A stretch of 64,000 nt of DNA from a virus, in IMG/VR virus record IMGVR_UViG_3300008110_000075, positions 81,368 through 145,367 of that record. One strand, 5' to 3'. The notes below the pieces were generated by a model. The model searched no databases, was not told where the DNA came from, and saw only the letters and a list, made by a program, of their open reading frames with translations. The position numbers were made by a program, and so were the translations under genes. This document shows positions 1 through 9,012 of this stretch, piece after piece; the first letter of the stretch is position 1; each line of letters opens with the position of its first letter.

Positions 1-3000
1 AGATGAACCTGAACTTCCAGATGAACCTGATGTTCCGCTTGTTCCAGATGTTCCATTAGTTCCAGAAGTTCCTGACGAACCACTTGAACCAGATGAGCCA
101 GATGTTCCACTTGTCCCTGATGAACCTGATGTTCCACTTGTTCCTGATGAACCACTTGAACCTGATGAACCTGATGTTCCAGATGTTCCATTTGTTCCAG
201 ATGTTCCGCTTGAGCCTGAACTTCCCGAAGAACCTGATGTTCCGCTTGTTCCAGAAGAGCCCGATGTTCCACTTGTTCCTGATGAACCACTCGAACCTGA
301 AGAACCTGATGTTCCGCTTGTTCCTGATGTTCCGTCAGTTCCACTTGAACCTGAACTACCTGAAGAACCCGAAGTTCCGCTTGTCCCTGAACTACCTGAA
401 GAACCTGAAGTTCCGCTAGTTCCACTCGAACCTGAACTTCCCGAAGAACCTGAAGTTCCGCTAGTTCCAGATGTTCCGTTTGTTCCAGATGTTCCGCTTG
501 AACCTGAACTTCCACTTGAACCAGATGTTCCACTTGTTCCCGATGAACCCGATGTTCCAGACGTTCCAGAAGAACCTGAGCTTCCTGAAGAACCTGAAGT
601 TCCGCTAGTTCCAGATGTTCCGTTTGTTCCACTTGTTCCAGAAGAGCCTGAGGAACCACTTGAGCCTGAGGTTCCAGATGAACCTGATGTTCCGCTTGTT
701 CCAGAAGAGCCAGATGAACCACTTGAACCAGATGTTCCACTTGTTCCAGATGTTCCGTTCGTTCCAGATGTTCCTGATGAACCACTTGAACCGCTTGAAC
801 CAGATGTTCCACTAGTACCAGAGGAGCCTGATGTTCCACTTGTGCCCGATGAACCTGAACTACCAGAAGAACCTGATGTTCCGCTAGTTCCAGATGTACC
901 ATTTGTGCCAGATGTTCCGCTCGAACCTGAGCTACCCGAAGAACCTGATGTCCCTGAAGAACCTGAAGTTCCACTTGTTCCCGATGAACCAGATGAGCCA
1001 CTAGAGCCAGATGTTCCGCTTGTTCCCGATGTTCCGTTTGTTCCAGAAGTCCCAGATGAACCACTTGAACCTGAAGAACCTGAAGTTCCGCTCGTTCCCG
1101 AAGAACCTGAAGAACCTGATGTTCCGCTAGTTCCAGATGAACCACTTGAACCTGAAGAACCTGAAGTTCCGCTAGTTCCAGAAGTTCCATTTGTTCCAGA
1201 TGTTCCTGAAGAACCTGAACTTCCACTCGAACCAGATGTTCCTGATGTTCCAGATGAACCAGATGTTCCACTTGTGCCTGATGAACCTGAGCTACCCGAA
1301 GAACCTGAAGTTCCACTTGTTCCTGATGTCCCAGAAGTTCCATTTGTTCCAGAGGTTCCTGATGAACCTGAGCTACCACTTGAACCTGATGTCCCTGAAG
1401 AGCCAGATGTTCCGCTTGTTCCTGATGAACCACTTGAACCTGACGAACCTGATGTTCCACTTGTTCCCGATGTTCCGTTTGTTCCTGAGGTCCCTGATGA
1501 ACCGCTTGAACCAGATGAGCCTGATGTTCCACTTGTTCCAGAAGAACCTGATGTTCCACTTGTTCCAGAAGAACCTGAAGAACCGCTTGAACCTGATGTC
1601 CCTGAAGAGCCAGATGTTCCACTTGTTCCGGAAGAACCTGAAGAACCACTCGAGCCTGAAGTTCCGGAAGAACCTGATGTTCCAGAAGAACCTGAAGTTC
1701 CAGATGAACCTGAAGTTCCAGATGAACCGTTTCCACCTGTTGCACCATCCAAATTGGTTGTCCAACTATTGAATGTTCCTGTTCCGTTTATTTCCAACAC
1801 ATATAATGTCAATGCTCCTGTCGAAGAATCATAACTTACAACATCTCCATGGAAGTGATTTGCTAATGAATTAGAAACAATAAGATGTTGTGCAATTGTA
1901 TATGATAAACCAGTGCTTGTTGTTAAAGAAGTATTAGCACTTAACGTTAGTGTTGATAAATCAATTGATGTTGTTGAAGTTCCACTGTATTGTGCACTAA
2001 TTCCTGATGTTCCAGATGTTCCGTTCGTTCCAGATGTTCCTGATGAGCCACTCGAACCAGATGAACCCGATGTTCCGCTAGTTCCTGATGAACCAGATGT
2101 TCCGCTAGTTCCAGATGAACCTGAACTTCCTGATGAACCTGAAGTTCCACTCGTCCCAGATGTTCCATCTGTTCCAGATGTTCCTGAAGAACCACTCGAA
2201 CCTGATGAACCTGAAGTTCCACTTGTTCCTGAACTACCTGAAGAACCTGAAGTTCCACTTGTCCCTGAAGAACCAGATGAACCACTTGAACCTGAAGTCC
2301 CACTAGTTCCTGATGTTCCATTTGTTCCAGATGTCCCACTCGAGCCTGAACTTCCGCTTGAACCCGATGTTCCTGAAGAGCCAGATGTTCCGCTAGTCCC
2401 AGATGAACCTGAACTTCCCGAAGAACCTGATGTTCCACTTGTTCCAGATGTCCCATCTGTTCCAGATGTTCCTGATGAACCTGAGCTACCCGAAGAACCA
2501 GATGTTCCTGATGAACCAGATGTTCCACTTGTCCCTGATGAACCAGATGAACCGCTCGAACCTGAAGTTCCGCTTGTTCCTGATGTTCCATCAGTTCCAC
2601 TTATTCCTGAAGAACCACTTGTTCCCGAACTTCCTGATGAACCATCAAGGCCATTTAATAAAATCCAACCACTAAGTGAAGATGGTTCATTTGTATTATT
2701 ATTTATAGTTGATTGGTATGAAAATAAACCATCTATAACCATATCGCCATCCATATAAGTTGTTCCCGATACATAAGCTCCTTTGAATGGAGATGTTCCT
2801 GATGAACCTGAAGTTCCAGATGAGCCACTTGTTCCTGATGTTCCGTTTACTCCACTTAATCCACTAGAACCACTCGAGCCTGATGTCCCATCAGTCCCTG
2901 AAGAACCACTTGAACCTGATGTTCCGTCTATTCCACTAGTTCCAGAAGAACCTGATGTTCCACTTGAGCCTGAAGAACCTGAGCTACCAGATGAACCTGA

Positions 3001-4850
3001 TGTTCCACTTGTGCCTGAAGAACCTGAGCTACCAGATGAACCTGATGTTCCACTTGTTCCTGAACTACCATCTGTTCCACTTGAGCCTGAAGAACCTGAG
3101 CTACCAGATGAACCTGATGTTCCACTAGTTCCTGATGAACCACTTGAACCTGAGGTTCCGCTAGTTCCCGAAGTGCCGTCTGTCCCACTTGAGCCAGATG
3201 AACCTGAAGTTCCACTAGTTCCCGAAGTGCCGTCTGTCCCACTTGTTCCAGAAGAACCTGATGTTCCACTTGTGCCTGAAGAACCACTTGAACCTGATGT
3301 CCCACTTGTTCCTGAAGTGCCGTCTATTCCGCTAGTTCCTGAACTACCGTCTGTTCCACTTGAGCCTGAAGAACCTGAGCTACCAGATGAACCTGATGTT
3401 CCACTAGTTCCTGAAGAACCATCTGTTCCACTGGAACCAGATGAACCTGATGTTCCACTAGTTCCTGAAGAACCATCTGTTCCACTAGAACCAGATGAAC
3501 CTGATGTTCCACTTGTGCCTGAAGAACCTGAGCTACCAGATGAACCCGATGTTCCACTAGTTCCTGAAGTTCCGTCCATTCCGCTAGTTCCTGAAGAACC
3601 ACTTGAACCTGATGTTCCGCTAGTTCCTGAAGTTCCATCAATACCACTAGTTCCTGAAGTTCCATCAATACCACTAGTTCCTGAAGAACCTGATGTTCCA
3701 TCGATACCACTTGTTCCAGAAGTTCCATCTAATCCGCTTGTTCCTGAAGTTCCATCAATACCACTAGTTCCTGAAGTTCCATCGATACCACTTGTTCCTG
3801 ATGAACCTGATGTTCCATCGATACCACTTGTTCCTGATGAACCTGATGTTCCACTTGTTCCCGACGAACCACTTGAGCCTGAAGTTCCACTAATTCCTGA
3901 AGTTCCAGATGTTCCGTCTATTCCGCTAGTCCCAGATGTTCCGTCTATTCCGCTAGTCCCAGATGTTCCGTCTATTCCGCTAGTTCCTGATGTTCCATCT
4001 GTTCCACTGGAACCAGATGAACCTGATGTTCCACTAGTTCCTGAAGAACCATCTGTTCCACTAGAACCAGATGAACCTGAAGAACCTGATGTCCCATCAA
4101 TTCCACTTGTTCCTGATGTGCCATCAATTCCACTTGTTCCTGATGTTCCGTCTAATCCGCTCGTTCCTGATGTGCCATCAATTCCACTTGTTCCTGATGT
4201 TCCGTCTAAACCGCTTGTTCCAGAAGAACCAGATGTTCCGTCTAAACCGCTTGTTCCTGATGTCCCATCAATTCCACTTGTTCCTGATGTCCCATCAATT
4301 CCACTTGTTCCTGATGTCCCATCAATTCCACTAGTCCCTGATGTTCCGTCTAAACCGCTTGTTCCAGAAGAACCAGATGTTCCATCTAATCCACTTGTTC
4401 CTGATGTCCCATCAATTCCACTAGTTCCTGAGGTTCCATCAATTCCACTAGTTCCTGAGGTTCCATCTATGCCACTTGAACCAGACGTTCCGTCTACTCC
4501 ACTTGTTCCTGAAGTGCCATCTATTCCAGATGTTCCACTCGAACCAGAAGTTCCGGATGTTCCGTCTAATCCGCTTGTTCCTGAAGTTCCATCAATTCCA
4601 CTAGTTCCTGATGTTCCGTCTATTCCGCTAGTTCCAGAAGAGCCTGATGTTCCGTCTAAACCACTTGTTCCTGAAGTGCCATCTACCCCAGATGTTCCAC
4701 TCGAACCAGAAGTTCCGTTGATACCACTTGAGCCAGAAGTCCCGTCGATTCCTGATGAACCACTTGAACCAGATGTTCCACTAGTCCCTGATGTTCCTCC
4801 TGTTATACTTTCCGTCAAGGCTGAAAACGTAATTTGCCCCGAAGTTCCTG
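1..4850 (-). repeat. Low-complexity Gly-X-Y coding repeat array
   Basis: A 9-nt-based degenerate repeat (sense GGA ACA TCA GGA ACT AGT and variants) fills nearly the whole interval, broken only at about 1735-1995 and 2640-2800. Synonymous variation between copies is high, so it is a coding repeat under protein-level constraint rather than a fresh microsatellite. The part nearest the gene start (2800-4850) is enriched for GID/GLD triplets and larger near-identical blocks, for example around 4100-4440, which suggests more recent local duplication there. The array has no spacers or palindromic units. Confidence 0.85.
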
Positions 4851-4944
4851 ATGTGCCTCCAGTATAGTCTGTAACTATATATAACCTATCGTCTGGGGCT
4901 GCCGATAGGACTATAGGTAAATCCGTTATTCTTGTTGTTGCCAT
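1..4944 (-). CDS. Giant collagen-like (Gly-X-Y) virion/fibre protein, 3' end outside window
   Basis: Reading the minus strand from ATG at 4944 gives one uninterrupted frame to position 1 (1648 codons, no stop inside the window). A head of about 35 residues (MATTRITDLPIVLSAAPDDR...) is followed by strict Gly-X-Y triplets, mainly GTS, GSS, GID, GLD and GTN. Two non-repetitive inserts interrupt them at roughly residues 715-767 and 983-1069. Gly at every third position is the collagen signature; in phages such proteins are usually tail or side fibres, and trimerisation is inferred. It is the last visible gene of the late baseplate/fibre operon, 38 bp after the Thr/Pro-rich gene, with TATTTATA 4 nt before the ATG. 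The carboxy terminus, which would normally hold the receptor-binding domain, is not visible. The frame and repeat are directly seen; the fibre role is inference. Confidence 0.85.
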   Translation of the reverse strand, partial: MATTRITDLPIVLSAAPDDRLYIVTDYTGGTSGTSGQITFSALTESITGGTSGTSGTSGSSGSSGIDGTSGSSGINGTSGSSGTSGVDGTSGTSGLDGTSGSSGTSGIDGTSGTSGIDGTSGTSGLDGTSGTSGSSGTSGIDGTSGTSGVDGTSGSSGIDGTSGTSGIDGTSGTSGIDGTSGTSGLDGTSGSSGTSGLDGTSGTSGIDGTSGTSGIDGTSGTSGIDGTSGTSGLDGTSGSSGTSGLDGTSGTSGIDGTSGTSGLDGTSGTSGIDGTSGTSGIDGTSGSSGSSGSSGTDGSSGTSGTSGSSGSSGTDGTSGTSGIDGTSGTSGIDGTSGTSGIDGTSGTSGISGTSGSSGSSGTSGTSGSSGTSGIDGTSGSSGTSGIDGTSGTSGIDGTSGTSGLDGTSGTSGIDGTSGSSGTSGIDGTSGTSGIDGTSGTSGTSGSSGSSGTSGMDGTSGTSGTSGSSGSSGSSGTSGTSGSSGSSGTDGSSGTSGTSGSSGSSGTDGSSGTSGTSGSSGSSGSSGSSGTDGSSGTSGIDGTSGTSGTSGSSGSSGTSGTSGSSGTSGTDGTSGTSGTSGSSGSSGTDGTSGTSGTSGSSGSSGTSGTSGSSGSSGSSGSSGTDGSSGTSGTSGSSGSSGSSGTSGTSGSSGSSGSSGSSGTSGSSGTSGIDGTSGSSGSSGTDGTSGSSGSSGLSGVNGTSGTSGSSGTSGSSGTSPFKGAYVSGTTYMDGDMVIDGLFSYQSTINNNTNEPSSLSGWILLNGLDGSSGSSGTSGSSGISGTDGTSGTSGTSGSSGSSGSSGTSGTSGSSGTSGSSGSSGSSGTSGTDGTSGTSGTSGSSGSSGSSGTSGTSGSSGTSGSSGSSGSSGTSGTNGTSGTSGTSGSSGSSGSSGTSGTSGSSGSSGTSGTSGSSGSSGSSGTSGTDGTSGTSGTSGSSGSSGSSGTSGTSGSSGTSGTSGSSGSSGSSGTSGTNGTSGTSGISAQYSGTSTTSIDLSTLTLSANTSLTTSTGLSYTIAQHLIVSNSLANHFHGDVVSYDSSTGALTLYVLEINGTGTFNSWTTNLDGATGGNGSSGTSGSSGTSGSSGTSGSSGTSGSSGSSGSSGTSGTSGSSGTSGSSGSSGSSGTSGTSGSSGTSGTSGSSGSSGSSGTSGTNGTSGTSGTSGSSGSSGSSGTSGTSGSSGTSGSSGSSGSSGTSGTNGTSGTSGTSGTSGSSGSSGSSGTSGTSGSSGTSGTSGSSGSSGSSGTSGTNGTSGTSGTSGSSGSSGSSGTSGTSGSSGSSGTSGTSGSSGSSGSSGTSGTNGTSGTSGTSGSSGSSGSSGTSGTSGSSGTSGSSGSSGSSGTSGTNGTSGTSGTSGSSGSSGSSGTSGTSGSSGTSGTSGSSGSSGSSGTSGTNGTSGTSGTSGSSGSSGSSGTSGTSGSSGTSGSSGSSGSSGTSGTNGTSGTSGTSGSSGSSGSSGTSGTSGSSGTSGTSGSSGSSGSSGTSGTNGTSGTSGTSGSSGSSGSSGTSGTSGSSGSSGTSGTSGSSGSSGSSGTDGTSGTSGTSGSSGSSGSSGTSGTSGSSGTSGTSGSSGSSGSSGTSGTNGTSGTSGSSGSSGSSGTSGTSGSSGTSGTSGSSGSSGSSGTSGTNGTSGTSGTSGSSGSSGSS

Positions 4945-4948
4945 AGCT

Positions 4949-4956
4949 TATAAATA
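4949..4956 (-). promoter_or_regulatory. TATTTATA sense motif 4 nt before the collagen-like gene
   Basis: The minus strand reads TATTTATA then AGCT then ATG. It is one of at least fifteen sense-oriented TATTTAT copies in intergenic gaps of this window. Whether it is a late promoter element or part of the translation start region is not decided by the sequence. Confidence 0.4.
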
Positions 4957-4982
4957 TTTTCTATTAATCTTTTTTATTTGGT

Positions 4983-6470
4983 TTAACATGGTTGCCATAG
5001 TCCTCCGACAACAAATCCATCACTATCTATTTGCCAATATCCTGTGAGAGAGTCGGTGCTGTTGGTATACCAATAATTATTCCCGTTGAAAGGCGTATTG
5101 AATGAACTGTCTGCAAAGAATCTCGTTGCACTATACCAATCATTCGATGGACTGTAAATTGTTTGACCCAACGTTTGTGGGTCTATACATATTGGTTGTG
5201 TTGTTTCCCCTGATGAAACTAAGAATGATGTAATTTCTTGTTGAGCACCAATTGGGTCACCATTTTGAGCAATTAATTCTTGACCATCTTGAGTTATAAT
5301 TAAAATCTCAAATACGGATGGAGTTGCTGTTGGTGAAGGAGTAAACGAAGGGGTTGGTGTATTAGTTTCTGTTGGAGTTGGTGTGTTAGTTTCTGTTGGA
5401 GTTGGTGTGTTAGTTTCTGTTGGAGTAGGAGTCGGAGATATCAAACATCCGTTAGGGTCCGAACTTGTGATTAGACCTGCTCCGCCTGTAACTCTATACC
5501 AAGCAACACCGTTGGAATAGTATCCGTCAGGTGCTGGTGTTGTAAGAGCCGAATCAGTATATAAAGTTTCCCCAATGTTAGGTCCAGGTCCATCTCCAGG
5601 TCCACTGTAGAAGTTAGTTGGTGATGAGTAAAAATTACCACACGATGTTAATGAGCTAGATAAATCATAACCTAATGAATATTCCCAATATGCTCTTGAA
5701 GCTGTAGGTGTTGTTGTCGGTGTTGCGGTTGGAGTTTCAGTTTGCGTAGGTGTTTGTGTTGGAGTCTCAGTATTTGTTGGGGTTGGAGTCTCTGTAGGCG
5801 TCTCGCTTGGTGTTACAGATGGTGTTGGTGTGTTAGTTTCAGTTGGAGTTTGAGTTGGTGTCTCACCAGGTGTTGCGGTAGGTGATTCTGTAGGTGTTTG
5901 TGATGGGGTTTCGGTTGGAGTTCCCGTCTGTGTTGGTGTAGGAGTTTCAGAAGTAGAAGGGGTCGGTGTAGGAGTTGTTGTTGGTGTCTCCGTTTGTGTT
6001 GGGGTCGGCGATTCTGTTGCAGTTGGTGTTTGACCAGGGCTTGCAGTTATACTTGGAGTTGGTGTTTGTGTCTGAGTTTCAGTTGGAGTTTGTGTTGGAG
6101 TCTCTGAAGTTGTTGGAGTCTGTGTTGTTGTTGGTGTTTCTGTAGGTGTAGAATTAGGGGTTCCTGTATTTGTTGGTGTAGGTGTAAACGTAGGTGTTAC
6201 AGTAGGAGTAGGTGTAGGTGTAGGGGTAACGCATTCAAATGTAATAACAACTCCGTTGAACATTTCGGTTCTTGTCTGTGCAGAGGCATAAAGAGTTGCG
6301 GCTGAAAGGTAGGTCGAAGTCCCATAATAGATATCGAATGGACCTAAGGCATTAGAATTCTGAGATAATCTTACAATGTAAGTGACACATCCCGTAACCG
6401 AGACCTGTTGCGTAACTACTGTATTACAACCTTCAGCAGTATTGACACAAAAAATATTATAAAGGGACAT
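4983..6470 (-). CDS. Thr/Pro-rich virion protein with Cys-bounded modules
   Basis: A 495-aa protein starting at ATG 6470. Residues 1-80 form a small Cys-containing module. About 85-245 is an almost pure Thr-Pro/Thr-Glu/Thr-Gln linker. About 255-345 is a second module, then three exact copies of a TPTPTETN unit, then a third module of about 100 residues ending in WQPC. The second and third modules share an aromatic pattern (LY or FF, D-S, T-P, G, W/Y-Y), so they look like copies of one domain. Such linkers are extended and often O-glycosylated in secreted bacterial proteins; here they probably space out binding modules on a fibre or decoration. It lies between the SprB-like gene cluster and the collagen-like gene in the same operon. 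The function is inferred from composition and position only. Confidence 0.65.
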   Translation of the reverse strand: MSLYNIFCVNTAEGCNTVVTQQVSVTGCVTYIVRLSQNSNALGPFDIYYGTSTYLSAATLYASAQTRTEMFNGVVITFECVTPTPTPTPTVTPTFTPTPTNTGTPNSTPTETPTTTQTPTTSETPTQTPTETQTQTPTPSITASPGQTPTATESPTPTQTETPTTTPTPTPSTSETPTPTQTGTPTETPSQTPTESPTATPGETPTQTPTETNTPTPSVTPSETPTETPTPTNTETPTQTPTQTETPTATPTTTPTASRAYWEYSLGYDLSSSLTSCGNFYSSPTNFYSGPGDGPGPNIGETLYTDSALTTPAPDGYYSNGVAWYRVTGGAGLITSSDPNGCLISPTPTPTETNTPTPTETNTPTPTETNTPTPSFTPSPTATPSVFEILIITQDGQELIAQNGDPIGAQQEITSFLVSSGETTQPICIDPQTLGQTIYSPSNDWYSATRFFADSSFNTPFNGNNYWYTNSTDSLTGYWQIDSDGFVVGGLWQPC

Positions 6471-6483
6471 CCGCGGTTTTTTT

Positions 6484-6491
6484 AATAAATA
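6484..6491 (-). promoter_or_regulatory. TATTTATT sense motif upstream of the Thr/Pro-rich gene
   Basis: TATTTATT on the minus strand, 13 nt before the ATG at 6470, in a 72-bp gap that is otherwise AT-rich apart from a CCGCGG just before the start. It belongs to the recurring intergenic motif set. Confidence 0.4.
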
Positions 6492-6542
6492 CCACGATTA
6501 TCTATTTGAATATCTCGAAACGAAAAATTATTAAATACTTTA

Positions 6543-6869
6543 TCATGTACAAATAATATTGAATCCACATACAGCATTTTGAATGTCTATATTTACAACA
6601 CAACTCTCGAGCTCAACTGTAATATTGAAAGTACAACCAAATGTACAATCTAGTATTTTTACTGACTCACATCCATTTGCATCAACCAAACGTAACATGA
6701 TTTCAGGTGCGGTCTGAAATATTGTAGGAATAGTTGTATTGTAATAAACAGTTGGTGGAACTCCACTAATTGTACCAAGTAAAAACTGATTATTTCCGTA
6801 TATGTCGGATATAAAAGCTTGTATTGGAAAAGTGCCCCCTGTGATTTCTGTTATTCTTACCTGAACCAT
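6543..6869 (-). CDS. Small unrecognised virion-region protein
   Basis: About 108 aa starting MVQVRITEITGG. The longer reading from a TTG at 6881 is less likely, because ATG at 6869 shares its A with the stop codon of the preceding gene (TAATG), a typical translational coupling arrangement. It has four Cys residues in the second half in C-x3-C and C-x5-C like spacing and looks all-beta. It carries no family I can name. It lies between the SprB-repeat protein and the Thr/Pro-rich protein and is probably made together with them as part of a fibre or its attachment. Confidence 0.6.
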   Translation of the reverse strand: MVQVRITEITGGTFPIQAFISDIYGNNQFLLGTISGVPPTVYYNTTIPTIFQTAPEIMLRLVDANGCESVKILDCTFGCTFNITVELESCVVNIDIQNAVCGFNIICT

Positions 6870-9007
6870 TATGTTAAACAAATTATATCATAAACAATCG
6901 ACAACTCCACAACAATTTCTTGACCATTCAATGAATTGTTTGCCGGGTTAGTTGCAATTGTTATTTGGTTGTTTATTTGGTCTATTGTTACAGTCAAAAT
7001 TCCTGGTATGGAAAGTAGTAGACTCTTTATAGTATCATACCATAAATTATCACCCGGCGGATTGTTCAGAGTCGTTGCTGTGAAGAAAGTGCTTGATGCA
7101 CTCAACCCCGCTGGGTTGACATTGACTTTAGCTGTGAATATTGCAGAAATCAAATCACAGTTTGTATTGTCTTGCGTCAAATCAGCGTAACCCTCGTTTA
7201 ACATTTGTAGTAAACCGAGTTTAGTTGGGGAATCTATGTTAAAGATTTCTTCTCCCATAACATAACACTGATAAGATGTATAGTTGGTGTCACAGGTAAT
7301 TGTTGTTGAGCGTGAAAGTGAACATCCATTTGCATCAACAATAGAAAGACTGTATGTTCCTCCTGTCAAATTGTAAACTTCAATTTGTTGAGGGTTAGAT
7401 GGGACGTTATTTGACCAATTGAATTGGAATGGTGGTGTGCCCGAAGTGATGAATGCGGTAATTTGACCATCGTTTCCTGAGCCACAATTAATACTATATA
7501 AACTAAAATCTAAGTTGTCTCCTTTTGGGATGAAAATTGTTTGAGTTTGTTGACATCCCGTTGAGTCAGTAACAGTAACAACATGGTTTCCAAAAGTTAA
7601 GTTATTAAATGTTACCGCTGTTAAATTTGTATCAACAACATTCAATATTCCATCAACTGAATAATCCAATGGTAGAGTATATCCTGGTGATGTAGTAATT
7701 CTTACACTTCCGTTGTTTTGATTACACGTTGTTCCTGTGATTTCTGTTGAAAGTGTGAATTTATTAATTGCCAATATTATCACTTCTTGACTAAATTGGC
7801 ATCCTGTAGAATCCTCAACAAATACTGAGTAAGTGTCCGCAGATAAATTCTCAAAGGTTTGAATTTGTTGTTGTCCTACAATAATTTTTTGGTTTCCTCC
7901 GTCGCCAACCAAGGTGTAGGTAAAGGGACCTTGTCCTCCTATAACTGTGACAGTTATCAATCCATCATTACTTGAACAATAAGAATTAGTTCCAACAACA
8001 CTTACAGAACTCATCCCGTTTGGTGTTAGTAAAGTAGTCCCCGTGAATATTTGACACAGTCCAGCATCTGTGACTGAGAAATTGTAATCACCAGCAGATA
8101 ATCCTGATATCGTAAAATCTTGAGCATATGATATGAGAACTTGGCCTGTTGACGCGGAGTAATAATATGGTTGACTTCCACCTGTTATTGTGAGAGTAAT
8201 TGAGCCATCGCTTTGGAAACAACTTGGATTGGTTTCTGTTGTGAAAAACGCACCCATTTGGTCGACGTTGACGACAGCAGCATCTTTTATGTTTACACAA
8301 CCAAAACCATCTTTAACTTCAACCGAATATAATCCTTCAGTCAATCCTGTTGCAGTTGCACCTGTCTGACCATTAGACCACAAATAAGTAAAAGGTCCTT
8401 GTCCCGTTAGTCCCGTGACCATTATCTTACCAATCGGGGTTCCTCCACAACTCGAATTAGGTATGGAATATAAACCGTAGTTGGTGAGAAGAGATTGTTC
8501 AACGATAAAACTTTGGCTAAAACCTGAGCATCCACCTAAATCACTAACGGCCAAGTAATATGTTCCGGCCGAAAGATTTTCAAAAATTACGGTTGGGTTG
8601 CTTGAAAGGAAAGTTTGAACAAGTGTTCCGTCACCTGAGAAGACAGAATAATTTGCAGAAGAATAAATCGTATTAGAGGAACCAGTAACAGAACCATTGT
8701 TTTCAGCACAAGTGGTGTTCTGAACACCGAGAACACTACAACACACTCCACTCGAAATAGGTATGTTAACATTAATTTCTTGATTTGTTGGTAAAGTGCT
8801 ATCATTCACAGTCATTAGGACGACTGAACTAAATAATCCTGATTTGGTTACTGGCGCATTTTCAGCTAATGTAACCGTCGGATAATAAGGGTCAACAAAT
8901 TGGACGGTATATGGTTCTATACCACCTGAGAAAGAGATTTGGAATGCACCGCTTCCGTTATTTTGACAATCCCCTGTTACTAATAATGTATAATCAAATA
9001 ATGCCAT
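6869..9007 (-). CDS. SprB-repeat-like adhesin/virion protein
   Basis: A 712-aa protein starting at ATG 9007. It holds about seven tandem modules of 70-90 residues with the pattern C..NNGS(I/V)T.....GG..PY.Y....G........NLSAGTY.V.V.D..GC, beginning near residues 13, 97, 185, 262, 345, 430 and 507. This is the pattern of SprB repeats and related PKD-like modules of Bacteroidota surface adhesins, including the gliding adhesin SprB. The last about 130 residues are different and contain 'TAKVNVNPAGLSASS', possibly an oligomerisation or attachment domain. It ends in the TAATG junction with the next gene. The repeat family is established for Bacteroidota surface proteins; its use as a phage fibre or host-surface mimic is inference from its place in the late operon. 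Confidence 0.75.
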   Translation of the reverse strand: MALFDYTLLVTGDCQNNGSGAFQISFSGGIEPYTVQFVDPYYPTVTLAENAPVTKSGLFSSVVLMTVNDSTLPTNQEINVNIPISSGVCCSVLGVQNTTCAENNGSVTGSSNTIYSSANYSVFSGDGTLVQTFLSSNPTVIFENLSAGTYYLAVSDLGGCSGFSQSFIVEQSLLTNYGLYSIPNSSCGGTPIGKIMVTGLTGQGPFTYLWSNGQTGATATGLTEGLYSVEVKDGFGCVNIKDAAVVNVDQMGAFFTTETNPSCFQSDGSITLTITGGSQPYYYSASTGQVLISYAQDFTISGLSAGDYNFSVTDAGLCQIFTGTTLLTPNGMSSVSVVGTNSYCSSNDGLITVTVIGGQGPFTYTLVGDGGNQKIIVGQQQIQTFENLSADTYSVFVEDSTGCQFSQEVIILAINKFTLSTEITGTTCNQNNGSVRITTSPGYTLPLDYSVDGILNVVDTNLTAVTFNNLTFGNHVVTVTDSTGCQQTQTIFIPKGDNLDFSLYSINCGSGNDGQITAFITSGTPPFQFNWSNNVPSNPQQIEVYNLTGGTYSLSIVDANGCSLSRSTTITCDTNYTSYQCYVMGEEIFNIDSPTKLGLLQMLNEGYADLTQDNTNCDLISAIFTAKVNVNPAGLSASSTFFTATTLNNPPGDNLWYDTIKSLLLSIPGILTVTIDQINNQITIATNPANNSLNGQEIVVELSIVYDIICLT

Positions 9008-9012
9008 TCAAT

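Noticed and set aside
1-4850. Tandem repeat as a CRISPR array or satellite
   Set aside because: There are no unique spacers of constant length and no palindromic units, and the period is a multiple of three in a single open frame.
842-4867. Three long plus-strand Pro/Val/Glu-rich ORFs (842-1834, 1913-2758, 2783-4867)
   Set aside because: They are antisense shadows of the minus-strand Gly-X-Y gene: stop-free codons of the triplet repeat give stop-free complements. They have no start context, and each breaks off where the minus-strand non-repetitive domain begins, while the minus frame continues.
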